From the NCBI RefSeq assembly GCF_003259365.1, contig NZ_QLLY01000028.1, positions 33,878-97,877 on the forward strand: a stretch of 64,000 nt of DNA. Direction: 5' to 3'. Source of the stretch: Streptomyces sp. PsTaAH-137. GTDB taxonomy: Bacteria; Actinomycetota; Actinomycetes; Streptomycetales; Streptomycetaceae. Shown piece after piece: positions 43,794-52,322 of this stretch. Position numbers and translations under genes: made by a program. The notes beneath the pieces were generated by a model. That model did not search any database. It was not told where the DNA came from and was given only the letters and a program-made list of their open reading frames with translations. Position 1 is the stretch's first letter; every line of letters starts with the position of its first letter.

Positions 43794-44639
43794 TCACGGC
43801 ATCGCCTTGCGGGCGGTCGCGAACCGCGGCCTGTTGTTGAGGTCCGGGTGGTCAGCGGCGTCCGCCCAGCCCCGCTCCTCGGTGAAGATCCACGGCACCT
43901 GGCCGCCCTGGGTGTCGGCGTGCTCGATGACGACGACGCCGCCGGGGCGCAGCAGCCGGTGGGCGGTGCGCTCGATGCCGCGGATCAGCGTGAGGCCGTC
44001 CTCGCCGGAGAACAGGGCGAGGTCGGGGTCGTAGTCGCGGGCCTCGGGCGCCACGTACTCCCACTCGGTGAGCGGGATGTAGGGCGGGTTGGAGACGACG
44101 AGGTCGACCTGGCCGTCGAGGTCGTGGAAGGCGTCCAGAGCGTCTCCCTGGCGCAGGTCGACCCTGGACCCCTCGACGTTCTTCCGCGTCCATTTGAGGG
44201 CGTCCTCGGACAGCTCCACGGCGTGCACGCGCGAGCGCGGCACCTCCTGGGCGAGAGCGAGGGCGATGGCGCCGGAGCCGGTGCACAGATCGACGATCAG
44301 CGGCTCGACGACGTCCATCGCGCGCACGGCGTCTATGGCCCACCCGACGACCGACTCGGTCTCGGGGCGCGGCACGAAGACGCCGGGCCCGACCTGGAGC
44401 TCCAGGTACCGGAAGTAGGCGAGCCCGGTGATGTGCTGGAGCGGTTCGCGCGCCTCGCGGCGGGCGGTGACCTCCCAGTACCGGGCGTCGAAGTCGCTGT
44501 CCTTGACGGTGTGCAGCTCCCCCCGCTTGACGCCGTGCACGAACGCGGCGAGCTCCTCCGCGTCGTTGCGCGGCGAGGGCACGCCGGCGTCGGCCAGCCG
44601 CCGAGTGGCCTGGGCCACTTCCGCGAGCAGCAGGTTCAC
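43794..44639 (-). CDS. prmC: Release factor glutamine methyltransferase PrmC
   Basis: 281 residues from GTG 44639, with GGAGGACC upstream. The N-terminal helical part (1-85) binds the release factor; the Rossmann methyltransferase has VDLCTGSGAIALALA for S-adenosylmethionine and VVSNPPYIPL, the NPPY motif that holds the glutamine. It N5-methylates Gln of the GGQ motif in RF1 and RF2. The substrate gene prfA lies directly upstream (37 bases). Confidence 0.95.
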   Translation of the reverse strand: MNLLLAEVAQATRRLADAGVPSPRNDAEELAAFVHGVKRGELHTVKDSDFDARYWEVTARREAREPLQHITGLAYFRYLELQVGPGVFVPRPETESVVGWAIDAVRAMDVVEPLIVDLCTGSGAIALALAQEVPRSRVHAVELSEDALKWTRKNVEGSRVDLRQGDALDAFHDLDGQVDLVVSNPPYIPLTEWEYVAPEARDYDPDLALFSGEDGLTLIRGIERTAHRLLRPGGVVVIEHADTQGGQVPWIFTEERGWADAADHPDLNNRPRFATARKAMP

Positions 44640-44676
44640 GCTGGTCCTCCGGGGCTGAGCTGTGGGCGTACGGGAG

Positions 44677-45753
44677 TTACGCGGCGGCGAGCTTCGCGGC
44701 CGAGTCCGCGTCGACGCACGCCTGGATGACGGCGTCGAGGTCACCGTCGAGCACCTGGTCCAGGTTGTAGGCCTTGAAGCCGACGCGGTGGTCCGAGATG
44801 CGGTTCTCCGGGAAGTTGTACGTGCGGATCTTCTCGGAGCGGTCGACGGTGCGGACCTGGCTGCGGCGGGCGTCGGCGGCTTCCTTCTCCGCTTCCTCCT
44901 GCGCCGCTGCGAGGAGCCTGGAGCGCAGGATACGCATCGCCTGCTCCTTGTTCTGCAGCTGGCTCTTCTCGTTCTGGCAGGAGGCGACCACGCCGGTGGG
45001 GATGTGCGTGATGCGGACGGCGGAGTCCGTCGTGTTGACGGACTGGCCGCCGGGGCCCGACGAGCGGTACACGTCGATGCGCAGGTCGTTGGCGTGGATC
45101 TCGACGTCGACCTCCTCGGCCTCGGGCGTGACCAGCACGCCGGCGGCGGAGGTGTGGATGCGGCCCTGCGACTCGGTCGACGGCACGCGCTGCACGCGGT
45201 GCACACCGCCCTCGTACTTCAGGCGGGCCCAGACGCCCTGGCCGGGCTCGGTCGCGCCGTTGCCGCCCTTGGTCTTCACGGCGACCTGGACGTCCTTGTA
45301 GCCGCCCAGCTCGGACTCGGTGGCGTCGATGATCTCGGTCTTCCAGCCGACGCGCTCCGCGTACCGCAGGTACATGCGCAGCAGGTCACCGGCGAACAGG
45401 GCCGACTCGTCGCCGCCCGCGCCCGCCTTGACCTCGAGGATGACGTCCTTGTCGTCGGAGGGGTCGCGGGGCACCAGCAGAAGCCGCAGCTTCTCGGTGA
45501 TCTCCTCGCGCGACTTCTCCAGCTCCTTGACCTCGGCGGCGAAGTCGGGGTCGTCGGCGGCGAACTCCTTGGCCGTCTCGATGTCGTCCCCGGTCTGCTT
45601 CCAGGAGCGGTACGTCGAGACGATCGGGGTGAGCTCGGCGTAGCGCTTGTTCAGCTTGCGCGCGTTGGCCTGGTCGGCGTGGACCGACGGGTCCGCGAGC
45701 TTCTTCTCCAGATCGGCGTGCTCACCGATCAGGTCCTCGACGGCCTCGAACAT
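44677..45753 (-). CDS. prfA: Peptide chain release factor 1
   Basis: 358 residues from ATG 45753, with AGGAG six bases upstream; a start 42 bases earlier is rejected. Coiled-coil domain 1 (1-95), the stop-codon reading tripeptide PST in HRVQRVPSTESQGR (usual form is P-x-T), and the catalytic SSGPGGQSVN are present. RF1 reads UAA and UAG. It is co-directional with rpmE and prmC. Confidence 0.97.
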   Translation of the reverse strand: MFEAVEDLIGEHADLEKKLADPSVHADQANARKLNKRYAELTPIVSTYRSWKQTGDDIETAKEFAADDPDFAAEVKELEKSREEITEKLRLLLVPRDPSDDKDVILEVKAGAGGDESALFAGDLLRMYLRYAERVGWKTEIIDATESELGGYKDVQVAVKTKGGNGATEPGQGVWARLKYEGGVHRVQRVPSTESQGRIHTSAAGVLVTPEAEEVDVEIHANDLRIDVYRSSGPGGQSVNTTDSAVRITHIPTGVVASCQNEKSQLQNKEQAMRILRSRLLAAAQEEAEKEAADARRSQVRTVDRSEKIRTYNFPENRISDHRVGFKAYNLDQVLDGDLDAVIQACVDADSAAKLAAA

Positions 45754-45799
45754 CTCCGGCTCCTGCTGGTACGGGGGGTCAAAAGGGGGCTGCACCGCA

Positions 45800-45853
45800 A
45801 AGCGCCGGTCCCGGTGCCCCCGCGGAAAACAGGGGCACCGGAGACCGGCGCTT
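45800..45853 (-). terminator. Terminator after rpmE
   Basis: AAGCGCCGGTC (45800-45810) pairs with GACCGGCGCTT (45843-45853); directly inside, CCGGTGCCCC (45811-45820) pairs with GGGGCACCGG (45832-45841). The 21-pair stem with one bulge and an 11-base AC-rich loop lies between rpmE and prfA. Confidence 0.82.
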
Positions 45854-45861
45854 GAGCCTCG

Positions 45862-46083
45862 CTACTTCTTGGCAGCGGCAGCCTTGCCGAAGCGGGCCTC
45901 GAAGCGGGCCACACGGCCACCGGTGTCGAGGATCTTCTGCTTGCCCGTGTAGAACGGGTGGCACTCGGAGCAGACCTCGGCACGGATGGTGCCGGAGTCG
46001 ATGGTGCTACGAGTGGTGAACGACGCGCCACAGGTGCAGCTGACCTGCGTCTCGACGTACTCGGGGTGGATGTCGCGCTTCAA
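45862..46083 (-). CDS. rpmE: 50S ribosomal protein L31, zinc-binding type
   Basis: 73 residues from a rare TTG start at 46083, six bases after AGGAGA; the longer frame upstream is not L31-like. Four Cys (16, 18, 38, 41) in SCTCGAS and VCSECHPFYTG bind zinc, the form displaced when zinc is low. The protein begins KRDIHPEYVE and ends in a Lys-rich tail. It is located between the LCP gene and prfA, as in other actinobacteria where rho-rpmE-prfA-prmC are neighbours. Confidence 0.97.
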   Translation of the reverse strand: MKRDIHPEYVETQVSCTCGASFTTRSTIDSGTIRAEVCSECHPFYTGKQKILDTGGRVARFEARFGKAAAAKK

Positions 46084-46225
46084 GGTGTCTCCTAGGTTCG
46101 GGAGGGCGCCGGGTCGCAGCCGCGGATTGCGGGAGCGTGAACCGGAGCCGACGTACCAGTCTGCCAGCACTGGCCGCATCCCCCAAAACCGGGGTGGGTC
46201 CGGAAGTATTCCCCGGAGCCCGCGG

Positions 46226-47326
46226 CTACTTGACGACGCCGTCGGCCTGGCCGGTGGCGGTGCCCTCGGTGGCCGACTTCGGGACGGCCTTGTCGGCCTT
46301 GAGCGCCTTCCAGACCAGGTCGGCCTTGGCGGTGTCGACGAGGACGCGGTTGGCGTCGTTGGTGTCGTACTGGACCGGCAGCGTGACCATGTTCATGTCG
46401 TTCGAGCCGATGCCCTTGAGCCCGTTCGCGAACGAGGCCAGGTCCTTCACCGAGGCCAGGTCCGAGTCCGTGGTCACGGACTTGGTGGCGGTGTCGGCGA
46501 GGTCGTACAGCTTCTTGGGGTTGGTGAAGACGCCGACGCTCTTCAGCTGGTCCATCAGGGCCTTCATGAACGCCTGCTGGAGCTGGATGCGGCCCAGGTC
46601 GCTGCCGTCGCCGACGCCGTGCCGGGTGCGGACGAGGCCGAGGGCCTGCTTGCCGTCGAGGGTGTGGGTGCCCGCGTCGAGCGTGAGGTGGCTGTCGGGG
46701 TCGTCGATCGCCTTGGTGGTGGTGACGTCGACGCCGCCGAGGTCGTCGATGAGCTGCTCGAAGCCGCTGAAGTCGACCTCGACGTAGTGGTCCATGCGGA
46801 TTCCGGTCACCGACTCGGCGGTCTTGACGGCGCAGGCCGCGCCGCCCGTCGAGTACGCGGAGTTGAACATGACCTGGGAGGCCGCCTGGTGCACGGTGCC
46901 CTTGGCGTCGGTGCACTCCGGCCGGTCGATGAGCGTGTCCCTGGGTATGGAGACCACGCCGGCCTTCTTGTGGCCCTTGTAGATGTGGACGATCATCGCG
47001 GTGTCGGAGCGGGCCGAGCCGTCGTCCTGGCCGCCGCCGGCCTTCTTGTTGGCCCCGGCGCGGCTGTCGGATCCGAGGACCAGGATGTCCTGCGAGCCGT
47101 TGTCCACGTTCTGCGGGCGGTCGGTGCCGAGCGCCGCGTTGATGTCGACGCTCTTGATGTTGCCGTCGAGCTTGAAGTAGACGTACCCGATACCGGTGCC
47201 GCCGAGCACGACGACGCCCGCCGCGCTCCATGCCGCGATGCGCAGCGCCTTGCTGCGGCCGCTGCGCGGCTTGCGGCGGCGCCCCTTGGCGCGTCGGCGC
47301 CCGGGCGTGCTGTCACGGTCCGGCAT
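46226..47326 (-). CDS. LytR-CpsA-Psr family wall-polymer ligase
   Basis: 366 residues from ATG 47326, with GAGGGAC upstream. A basic cytoplasmic start (RRRAKGRRRKPRSGRSKALR) and one membrane span (about 28-50) precede the LCP domain with LGSDSRAG, SARSDTAMIVHI, VVSIPRDTLID, and LVRTRHGVGDGSDLGRIQLQ. The Arg and Asp residues bind the polyprenyl diphosphate. LCP enzymes attach secondary polymers to peptidoglycan. It could use the polymer begun by the WecA-like enzyme at 39.6 kb, which is inference from proximity. Confidence 0.94.
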   Translation of the reverse strand: MPDRDSTPGRRRAKGRRRKPRSGRSKALRIAAWSAAGVVVLGGTGIGYVYFKLDGNIKSVDINAALGTDRPQNVDNGSQDILVLGSDSRAGANKKAGGGQDDGSARSDTAMIVHIYKGHKKAGVVSIPRDTLIDRPECTDAKGTVHQAASQVMFNSAYSTGGAACAVKTAESVTGIRMDHYVEVDFSGFEQLIDDLGGVDVTTTKAIDDPDSHLTLDAGTHTLDGKQALGLVRTRHGVGDGSDLGRIQLQQAFMKALMDQLKSVGVFTNPKKLYDLADTATKSVTTDSDLASVKDLASFANGLKGIGSNDMNMVTLPVQYDTNDANRVLVDTAKADLVWKALKADKAVPKSATEGTATGQADGVVK

Positions 47327-47563
47327 GTGTCCCTCGCTGGGTCTGTCAGCTCCACTGTGGCCCTCACCTGGTGTGACGGCGAATCGCCAAGAAGGGTTGC
47401 ACAGCGAACTGTGTCCGCACCGCGTACCCACGTTCACGGAACGTAACGGGACTAAGGTCCCTAACCCTTCTCACCTGCGCTTTTGCCGGTGCTCGCAACA
47501 TGCTTCACAAAGGCCCCGAATTCTTATGCATGTGGTGAAGGTCTCCGGCCACCCACGCGAGAA

Positions 47564-47604
47564 AGGGCTGAGCCCCGCCGCTGTGTGCGGCGGGGCTCAG
47601 CCCT
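47564..47604 (-). terminator. Terminator after rho
   Basis: An 18-base perfect inverted repeat (47564-47581 and 47587-47604, arm AGGGCTGAGCCCCGCCGC) with loop TGTGT starts 17 bases after the rho stop. The rho transcript thus appears to end at an intrinsic-type hairpin. Confidence 0.88.
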
Positions 47605-47620
47605 GAAGGACGTACGGTGA

Positions 47621-49654
47621 TCAGTCGTTGCCGTTGCCGGGGGTCGGCGTCGTCTTCTGGATCTGGAGCAGGAACTCCGCGTTGGACTTCGTCTGCTTCA
47701 TCTTGTCGAGCAGCAGCTCGATCGCCTGCTGCTGGTCGAGCGCGTGCAGCACGCGGCGCAGCTTCCAGGTGATCGCGAGCTCGTCGCTGCCGAGCAGGAT
47801 CTCTTCCTTGCGGGTGCCGGACGCGTCGACGTCCACCGCGGGGAAGATGCGCTTGTCGGCGAGCTTGCGGTCGAGCTTGAGCTCGGCGTTGCCGGTGCCC
47901 TTGAACTCCTCGAAGATCACCTCGTCCATGCGGGACCCGGTGTCGACGAGCGCGGTGGCGAGGATGGTCAGCGAGCCGCCGTCCTCGATGTTGCGCGCGG
48001 CGCCGAAGAAGCGCTTCGGGGGGTACAGGGCCGTCGAGTCGACACCACCGGACAGGATGCGGCCGGAGGCCGGGGCGGCGAGGTTGTACGCGCGGCCCAG
48101 ACGGGTGATCGAGTCGAGCAGCACGACGACGTCGTGACCCAGCTCCACGAGGCGCTTGGCGCGCTCGATGGCGAGCTCGGCGACCGTGGTGTGGTCCTCG
48201 GCCGGGCGGTCGAAGGTCGAGGAGATGACCTCGCCCTTCACCGACCGCTGCATGTCGGTGACCTCTTCCGGACGCTCGTCGACCAGGACGACCATCAGGT
48301 GGCACTCGGGGTTGTTGTGCGTGATCGCGTTGGCGATCGCCTGCATGATCATGGTCTTGCCGGTCTTCGGCGGGGCCACGATCAGACCGCGCTGGCCCTT
48401 GCCGATGGGCGCGACGAGGTCGATGATGCGGGTCGTCAGCACACCCGGGTCGGTCTCCAGGCGGAGCCGGTCCTGCGGGTAGAGCGGGGTCAGCTTGTTG
48501 AACTCCGGGCGCCCGCGGCCGGATTCGGCCGCCATGCCGTTCGCCGAGTCGAGGCGGACCAGCGCGTTGAACTTCTCGCGGCGCTCGCCCTCCTTGGGCT
48601 GGCGCACGGCACCGGTGACGTGGTCACCCTTGCGCAGGCCGTTCTTGCGGACCTGGGCGAGCGAGACGTAGACGTCGTTGGGGCCCGGGAGGTAGCCCGA
48701 CGTACGGATGAACGCGTAGTTGTCGAGGATGTCGAGGATGCCGGCGACGGGGATCAGCACGTCGTCGTCGGACACCTGCGGCTCGTTGCCGAAGCCCTCG
48801 TCGCGGCCGCGACGGCCACGGCGGTCGCGGTAGCGCCCGCGCCGGCCACGACGGCCGCCCGCCTCGTCGTCGAAGTCGTCCTGCGGACCGTTGTTACGGT
48901 CCTGGCGGCCACCCTGCTGCTGGCGGTTGCCGCCGCCGCCCTGGCCCTGGTCCTTGCTGCCGCCGCCGTCCTGGCCGCCGTCGCCCTTGCCGCCCCTGCG
49001 GTCACGGTCGCGGCCACCGCGGTCCCGACGGTCGCGGCGCTCGCGCCGGCCCTCGTTGTTGCCGTTGTCCTGGCCGTTGTCGCCGCCCTGGCCGCCGTCC
49101 TGCTTGGACTCGGCCTTGGCCTCGGCGGTGACGGTCTCCGGGCTGCCCGCCTCGGCGGTCGCGCGGCGGCGACGGCGCTCACCGGCGGGCTGCTCGTCCC
49201 CGGCGCCCTGGCCCGGGATGTCGATCTGCTGCTGGGCGACGGCCTTCTTCGCCTTCACCGCGCCCGACTCGGCCTTCTCGGCCCTGGCGGCGCCGGACTC
49301 GGCCTTCTCCGCCTTGGCAGCGCCGGAATCGGCCGCGGCCTCGTCGCCGGTACGGGCCTTCGAGGTGGCCCGGCGCTTCGGCTTGGCCTCGGCGGTGTCG
49401 GCGCTCTTCGCCGGGGCACCGCCGCCGGCCTGCGCCTCCTTGATGACCTCGATCAGCTGGCTCTTGCGCATCCGCGCAGTCCCCCTGATACCGAGGCCCG
49501 ATGCGACCTGCTGCAGCTCGGCCAGCACCATGCCGTCGAGGCCGGTACCGCGGCGCCGCCGGGCAGGCGTAGCAGAGGTGTCCCCTGCAGACGCTGCGGG
49601 CGCGGCAGCGGAGCTGTCGGCAGTCACGCCCATCAGATCGGTGGTGTCGCTCAC
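47621..49654 (-). CDS. rho: Transcription termination factor Rho
   Basis: 677 residues against about 420 in E. coli. The N-terminal RHO_N helices (LDGMVLAELQQVASGLG, RMRKSQLIEVIKEAQ) are followed by a 215-residue insert, rich in Ala/Lys, then in Arg/Asp/Gly/Gln repeats (REEDRDRR-like, about 80-290), predicted to be disordered. The cold-shock RNA-binding and ATPase domains follow: P-loop VAPPKTGKTMIMQ, VDERPEEVTDM, and VVVLLDSITRLGRAYN. Large inserts are common in high-GC Gram-positive Rho and bind RNA broadly. It has a 396-base upstream region. Confidence 0.97.
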   Translation of the reverse strand: MSDTTDLMGVTADSSAAAPAASAGDTSATPARRRRGTGLDGMVLAELQQVASGLGIRGTARMRKSQLIEVIKEAQAGGGAPAKSADTAEAKPKRRATSKARTGDEAAADSGAAKAEKAESGAARAEKAESGAVKAKKAVAQQQIDIPGQGAGDEQPAGERRRRRATAEAGSPETVTAEAKAESKQDGGQGGDNGQDNGNNEGRRERRDRRDRGGRDRDRRGGKGDGGQDGGGSKDQGQGGGGNRQQQGGRQDRNNGPQDDFDDEAGGRRGRRGRYRDRRGRRGRDEGFGNEPQVSDDDVLIPVAGILDILDNYAFIRTSGYLPGPNDVYVSLAQVRKNGLRKGDHVTGAVRQPKEGERREKFNALVRLDSANGMAAESGRGRPEFNKLTPLYPQDRLRLETDPGVLTTRIIDLVAPIGKGQRGLIVAPPKTGKTMIMQAIANAITHNNPECHLMVVLVDERPEEVTDMQRSVKGEVISSTFDRPAEDHTTVAELAIERAKRLVELGHDVVVLLDSITRLGRAYNLAAPASGRILSGGVDSTALYPPKRFFGAARNIEDGGSLTILATALVDTGSRMDEVIFEEFKGTGNAELKLDRKLADKRIFPAVDVDASGTRKEEILLGSDELAITWKLRRVLHALDQQQAIELLLDKMKQTKSNAEFLLQIQKTTPTPGNGND

Positions 49655-50050
49655 GAAGGGTCCTTCCCTGGAGCGGACGTCGGCCTGTCTGGCTCGGCGA
49701 CCGGTTGTGCTGTCCGGCGGTGGTCCTCTCGGTACGGACCGTGCCGGGGCGGTTGTCCGCCGATGAGGCGGAAGAATTCATTGGTGGCAGCGATTCCGGA
49801 TTCCGCGGGTGCACTGAATTTCCGTGTCACGCGGCTCGGTCACGCCGGTTCCGGAGCAAGCTCGGCAACGTTCAGCGCCTGCTGTCGACAGGCGACGGCA
49901 TCGCGATGAATTGCTGGGGAGGCTCCCGGAAGAATGGTTGTCCCGGACGGGGACACACAGCACCTCGCCATGGTGGGGTCGGGTGCAGGTTTGAGGTTAA
50001 CACTACCGGATCCAACAAACATTCCCCCTCTCTCATCCGGCAACCGTGTG
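49655..50050. other. 396-base intergenic region between rho and thrB
   Basis: No gene is seen. On the minus strand this is the downstream region of thrB and the leader or promoter of rho. One small hairpin (TGTCCC at 49939-49944 with GGGACA at 49950-49955) may end thrB. The stretch near 49990-50040 is comparatively AT-rich. A long rho leader would allow autoregulation, known for rho in other bacteria, but no attenuator is recognisable. Confidence 0.5.
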
Positions 50051-50968
50051 TCAGGAGCCAAGCGGCAGCACGCTCGCTCCGTCGACGTCGAGGGCCAGGC
50101 GATTGGCCGCCCATCCCTCTCCGGCCAGCCGGGCGACCTTGTCGGCCGCGCCGTCCTCCACGAGGGCGAGGACCGTCGGCCCCGCCCCGGAGATCACTGC
50201 GGGGACACCGTCCGCCCGCAGCCGCTCCACGAGGGCGGCGCTCTCCGGCATGGCCGGAGCGCGATACTCCTGGTGAAGGCGGTCTTCAGTGGCCGGCAGC
50301 AGCAGCTCGGGGCGCCGGGTGAGGGCCTCGACGAGCAGGGCCGCCCGGCCCGCGTTGGCCGCGGCGTCCACATGGGGGACGCTGCGCGGCAGGAGTCCCC
50401 GCGCCATCTCGGTGAGGACGGGCTTCCCGGGGACGAAAACCACCGGAACGATGGAATCCGCTGCGTCCAGGCGGATCGCCCGGCCCGCGCCGCTCTCCAT
50501 CCAGGCGATGGTGAAGCCGCCGAGCAGGCAGGGCGCCACGTTGTCCGGGTGGCCCTCGATCTCGGTGGCGAGTTCGAGCAGCGCGGCGTCGTCGAGCCGG
50601 GTGTCGCCGCCTATCGTCACGGCGCGCGCGGCGACGACGGCCGCGACGATGGCGGCCGAGGAGGAGCCGAGGCCGCGGCCGTGCGGGATGCGGTTCGCGC
50701 AGACGATCTCCAGGCCGCGCGGCTGTCCGCCGAGCGCGTCGAAGGCGGTGCGCAGGGCCCGTACGAGCAGGTGGGACTCGTCGCGCGGGAGGTTCTCGGA
50801 GCCCTCACCGGCGATGTCGATGTTCAGCCCGGAGTCGGCGACCCTGACGACCACGTCGTCGTAGAGCCCCAGCGACAGGCCGAGGCTGTCGAAGCCCGGG
50901 CCGAGATTGGCGCTGGTGGCGGGAACGCGCACCCTGACGGCGGCGGCGCGGAACGCGGGACCGGCCAT
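50051..50968 (-). CDS. thrB: Homoserine kinase
   Basis: 305 residues, GHMP kinase family. The ATP loop is IPHGRGLGSSSAAIVAA near 95-110, the N-terminal VRVPATSANLGPGFDSLGL is the substrate motif, and ISGAGPTVLALV the third GHMP motif. It phosphorylates L-homoserine for threonine synthase. It is separated from thrC by 281 bases without a gene; a weak hairpin (CACCGC at 51090 with GCGGTG at 51103) may end thrC. Confidence 0.96.
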   Translation of the reverse strand: MAGPAFRAAAVRVRVPATSANLGPGFDSLGLSLGLYDDVVVRVADSGLNIDIAGEGSENLPRDESHLLVRALRTAFDALGGQPRGLEIVCANRIPHGRGLGSSSAAIVAAVVAARAVTIGGDTRLDDAALLELATEIEGHPDNVAPCLLGGFTIAWMESGAGRAIRLDAADSIVPVVFVPGKPVLTEMARGLLPRSVPHVDAAANAGRAALLVEALTRRPELLLPATEDRLHQEYRAPAMPESAALVERLRADGVPAVISGAGPTVLALVEDGAADKVARLAGEGWAANRLALDVDGASVLPLGS

Positions 50969-51249
50969 CGCTCGATGACTCTCCTTGAGCTGCGGGATGT
51001 TTCGAGAACTTCCGAGACTTCCGATGTTTTATGAGGCACCCGGGCCGCGAACGACGGAATCAGAAGAGAAAACGACGGAACGGCGGCGGCACCGCTGCAT
51101 ATGCGGTGGGCGGGTTCGGTACAGCCTATCGAAGGAAGGTTCTGTGGCGACATAGGGCGCACAGGAGGCGCACGATGCGTGTCGTAAGCCCCCTGTGCAC
51201 CCCGTATGCGGATACGTCCAGTTGACGAGGTGTCAGCGCCGGATAAGGG

Positions 51250-52317
51250 TCAGGCGAGGCCGAGGCGCTCGGCCGCGGCGGCCGCGTCGACCGGGACGGT
51301 CACGGGCTGCGGGGCGCCGGCGACGGCCCAGTCCGGGTCCTTCAGGCCGTTGCCCGTCACGGTGCAGACGATCTTCTGGCCCTTGTCGACCTTGCCCTGC
51401 TCGGCGGCCTTCAGCAGACCGGCGACGGACGCGGCGGACGCCGGCTCGACGAAGACACCCTCCTGGGACGCCAACAGCTTGTAGGCGCGCAGGATCTCAC
51501 GGTCCGTCACCTCGTCGATGAAGCCGCCGGACTCGTCGCGCGCGGCCTCGGCCTGCTGCCACGAGGCGGGGTTCCCGATGCGAATAGCGGTCGCAATGGT
51601 GGACGGGTCCTTGACGACCTCGCCGCGCACGATCGGCGCGGAGCCGGAGGCCTGGAAGCCCCACATGCGCGGGGTGCGCGAGGAGACGCTGTCGGCGGCG
51701 TACTCCTTGTAGCCCTTCCAGTAGGCCGTGATGTTGCCCGCGTTGCCGACCGGGAGGACGTGGATGTCGGGCGCGTCGCCGAGCGCGTCCACGATCTCGA
51801 ACGAGGCCGTCTTCTGGCCCTCGATGCGGAACGGGTTGACGGAGTTGACCAGCGCCACCGGGTAGTTCTCGGAGAGGCTGCGGGCCAGGTTCAGGCAGTC
51901 GTCGAAGTTGCCGTCGACCTGGAGGATCTTCGAGCCGTAGACGAGCGCCTGGCCCATCTTGCCGAGCGCGATCTTGCCGCGGGGCACGAGCACGGCGCAG
52001 ACCATTCCGGCGCGCACGGCGTAGGCCGCGGCGGACGCCGACGTGTTGCCGGTGGAGGCGCAGATGACGGCCTGCGCGCCCTCCTCCTTGGCCTTGGTGA
52101 TGGCCATGGTCATGCCGCGGTCCTTGAAGGAGCCGGTCGGGTTGGCGCCCTCGACCTTCAGGTGGACCTCGCAGCCGAGGCGCTCGGAGAGGACCTGCGC
52201 GGGCACGAGCGGCGTGCCGCCCTCGCGCAGCGTCACCACCGGCGTGGTGCCGGTCACCGGGAGCCGGTCCCGGTACTCCTCGATGATGCCGCGCCACTGG
52301 TGGGTCATTCCGGTCAT
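51250..52317 (-). CDS. thrC: Threonine synthase
   Basis: 355 residues, short (group 1) form. PLP lysine in NPTGSFKDRGM near residue 65, ASTGNTSASAAAYAVRAG loop, PVGNAGNITAYWKGYKEY phosphate cup and final CTVTGNGLKDP. It converts O-phosphohomoserine to L-threonine. GGGGAG precedes ATG 52317. It starts 5 bases after the hom stop, so hom and thrC are co-translated. Confidence 0.97.
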   Translation of the reverse strand: MTGMTHQWRGIIEEYRDRLPVTGTTPVVTLREGGTPLVPAQVLSERLGCEVHLKVEGANPTGSFKDRGMTMAITKAKEEGAQAVICASTGNTSASAAAYAVRAGMVCAVLVPRGKIALGKMGQALVYGSKILQVDGNFDDCLNLARSLSENYPVALVNSVNPFRIEGQKTASFEIVDALGDAPDIHVLPVGNAGNITAYWKGYKEYAADSVSSRTPRMWGFQASGSAPIVRGEVVKDPSTIATAIRIGNPASWQQAEAARDESGGFIDEVTDREILRAYKLLASQEGVFVEPASAASVAGLLKAAEQGKVDKGQKIVCTVTGNGLKDPDWAVAGAPQPVTVPVDAAAAAERLGLA

Positions 52318-52322
52318 CCCTG

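Noticed and set aside
43794..45206. A 470-residue PrmC with a long N-terminal extension
   Set aside because: The extra residues are antisense-type Arg/Pro-rich sequence inside prfA; GTG 44639 with GGAGGACC gives the normal PrmC length.
49778..49963. A possible 61-residue leader peptide gene upstream of rho
   Set aside because: No ribosome site, poor codon pattern and no run of regulatory codons.
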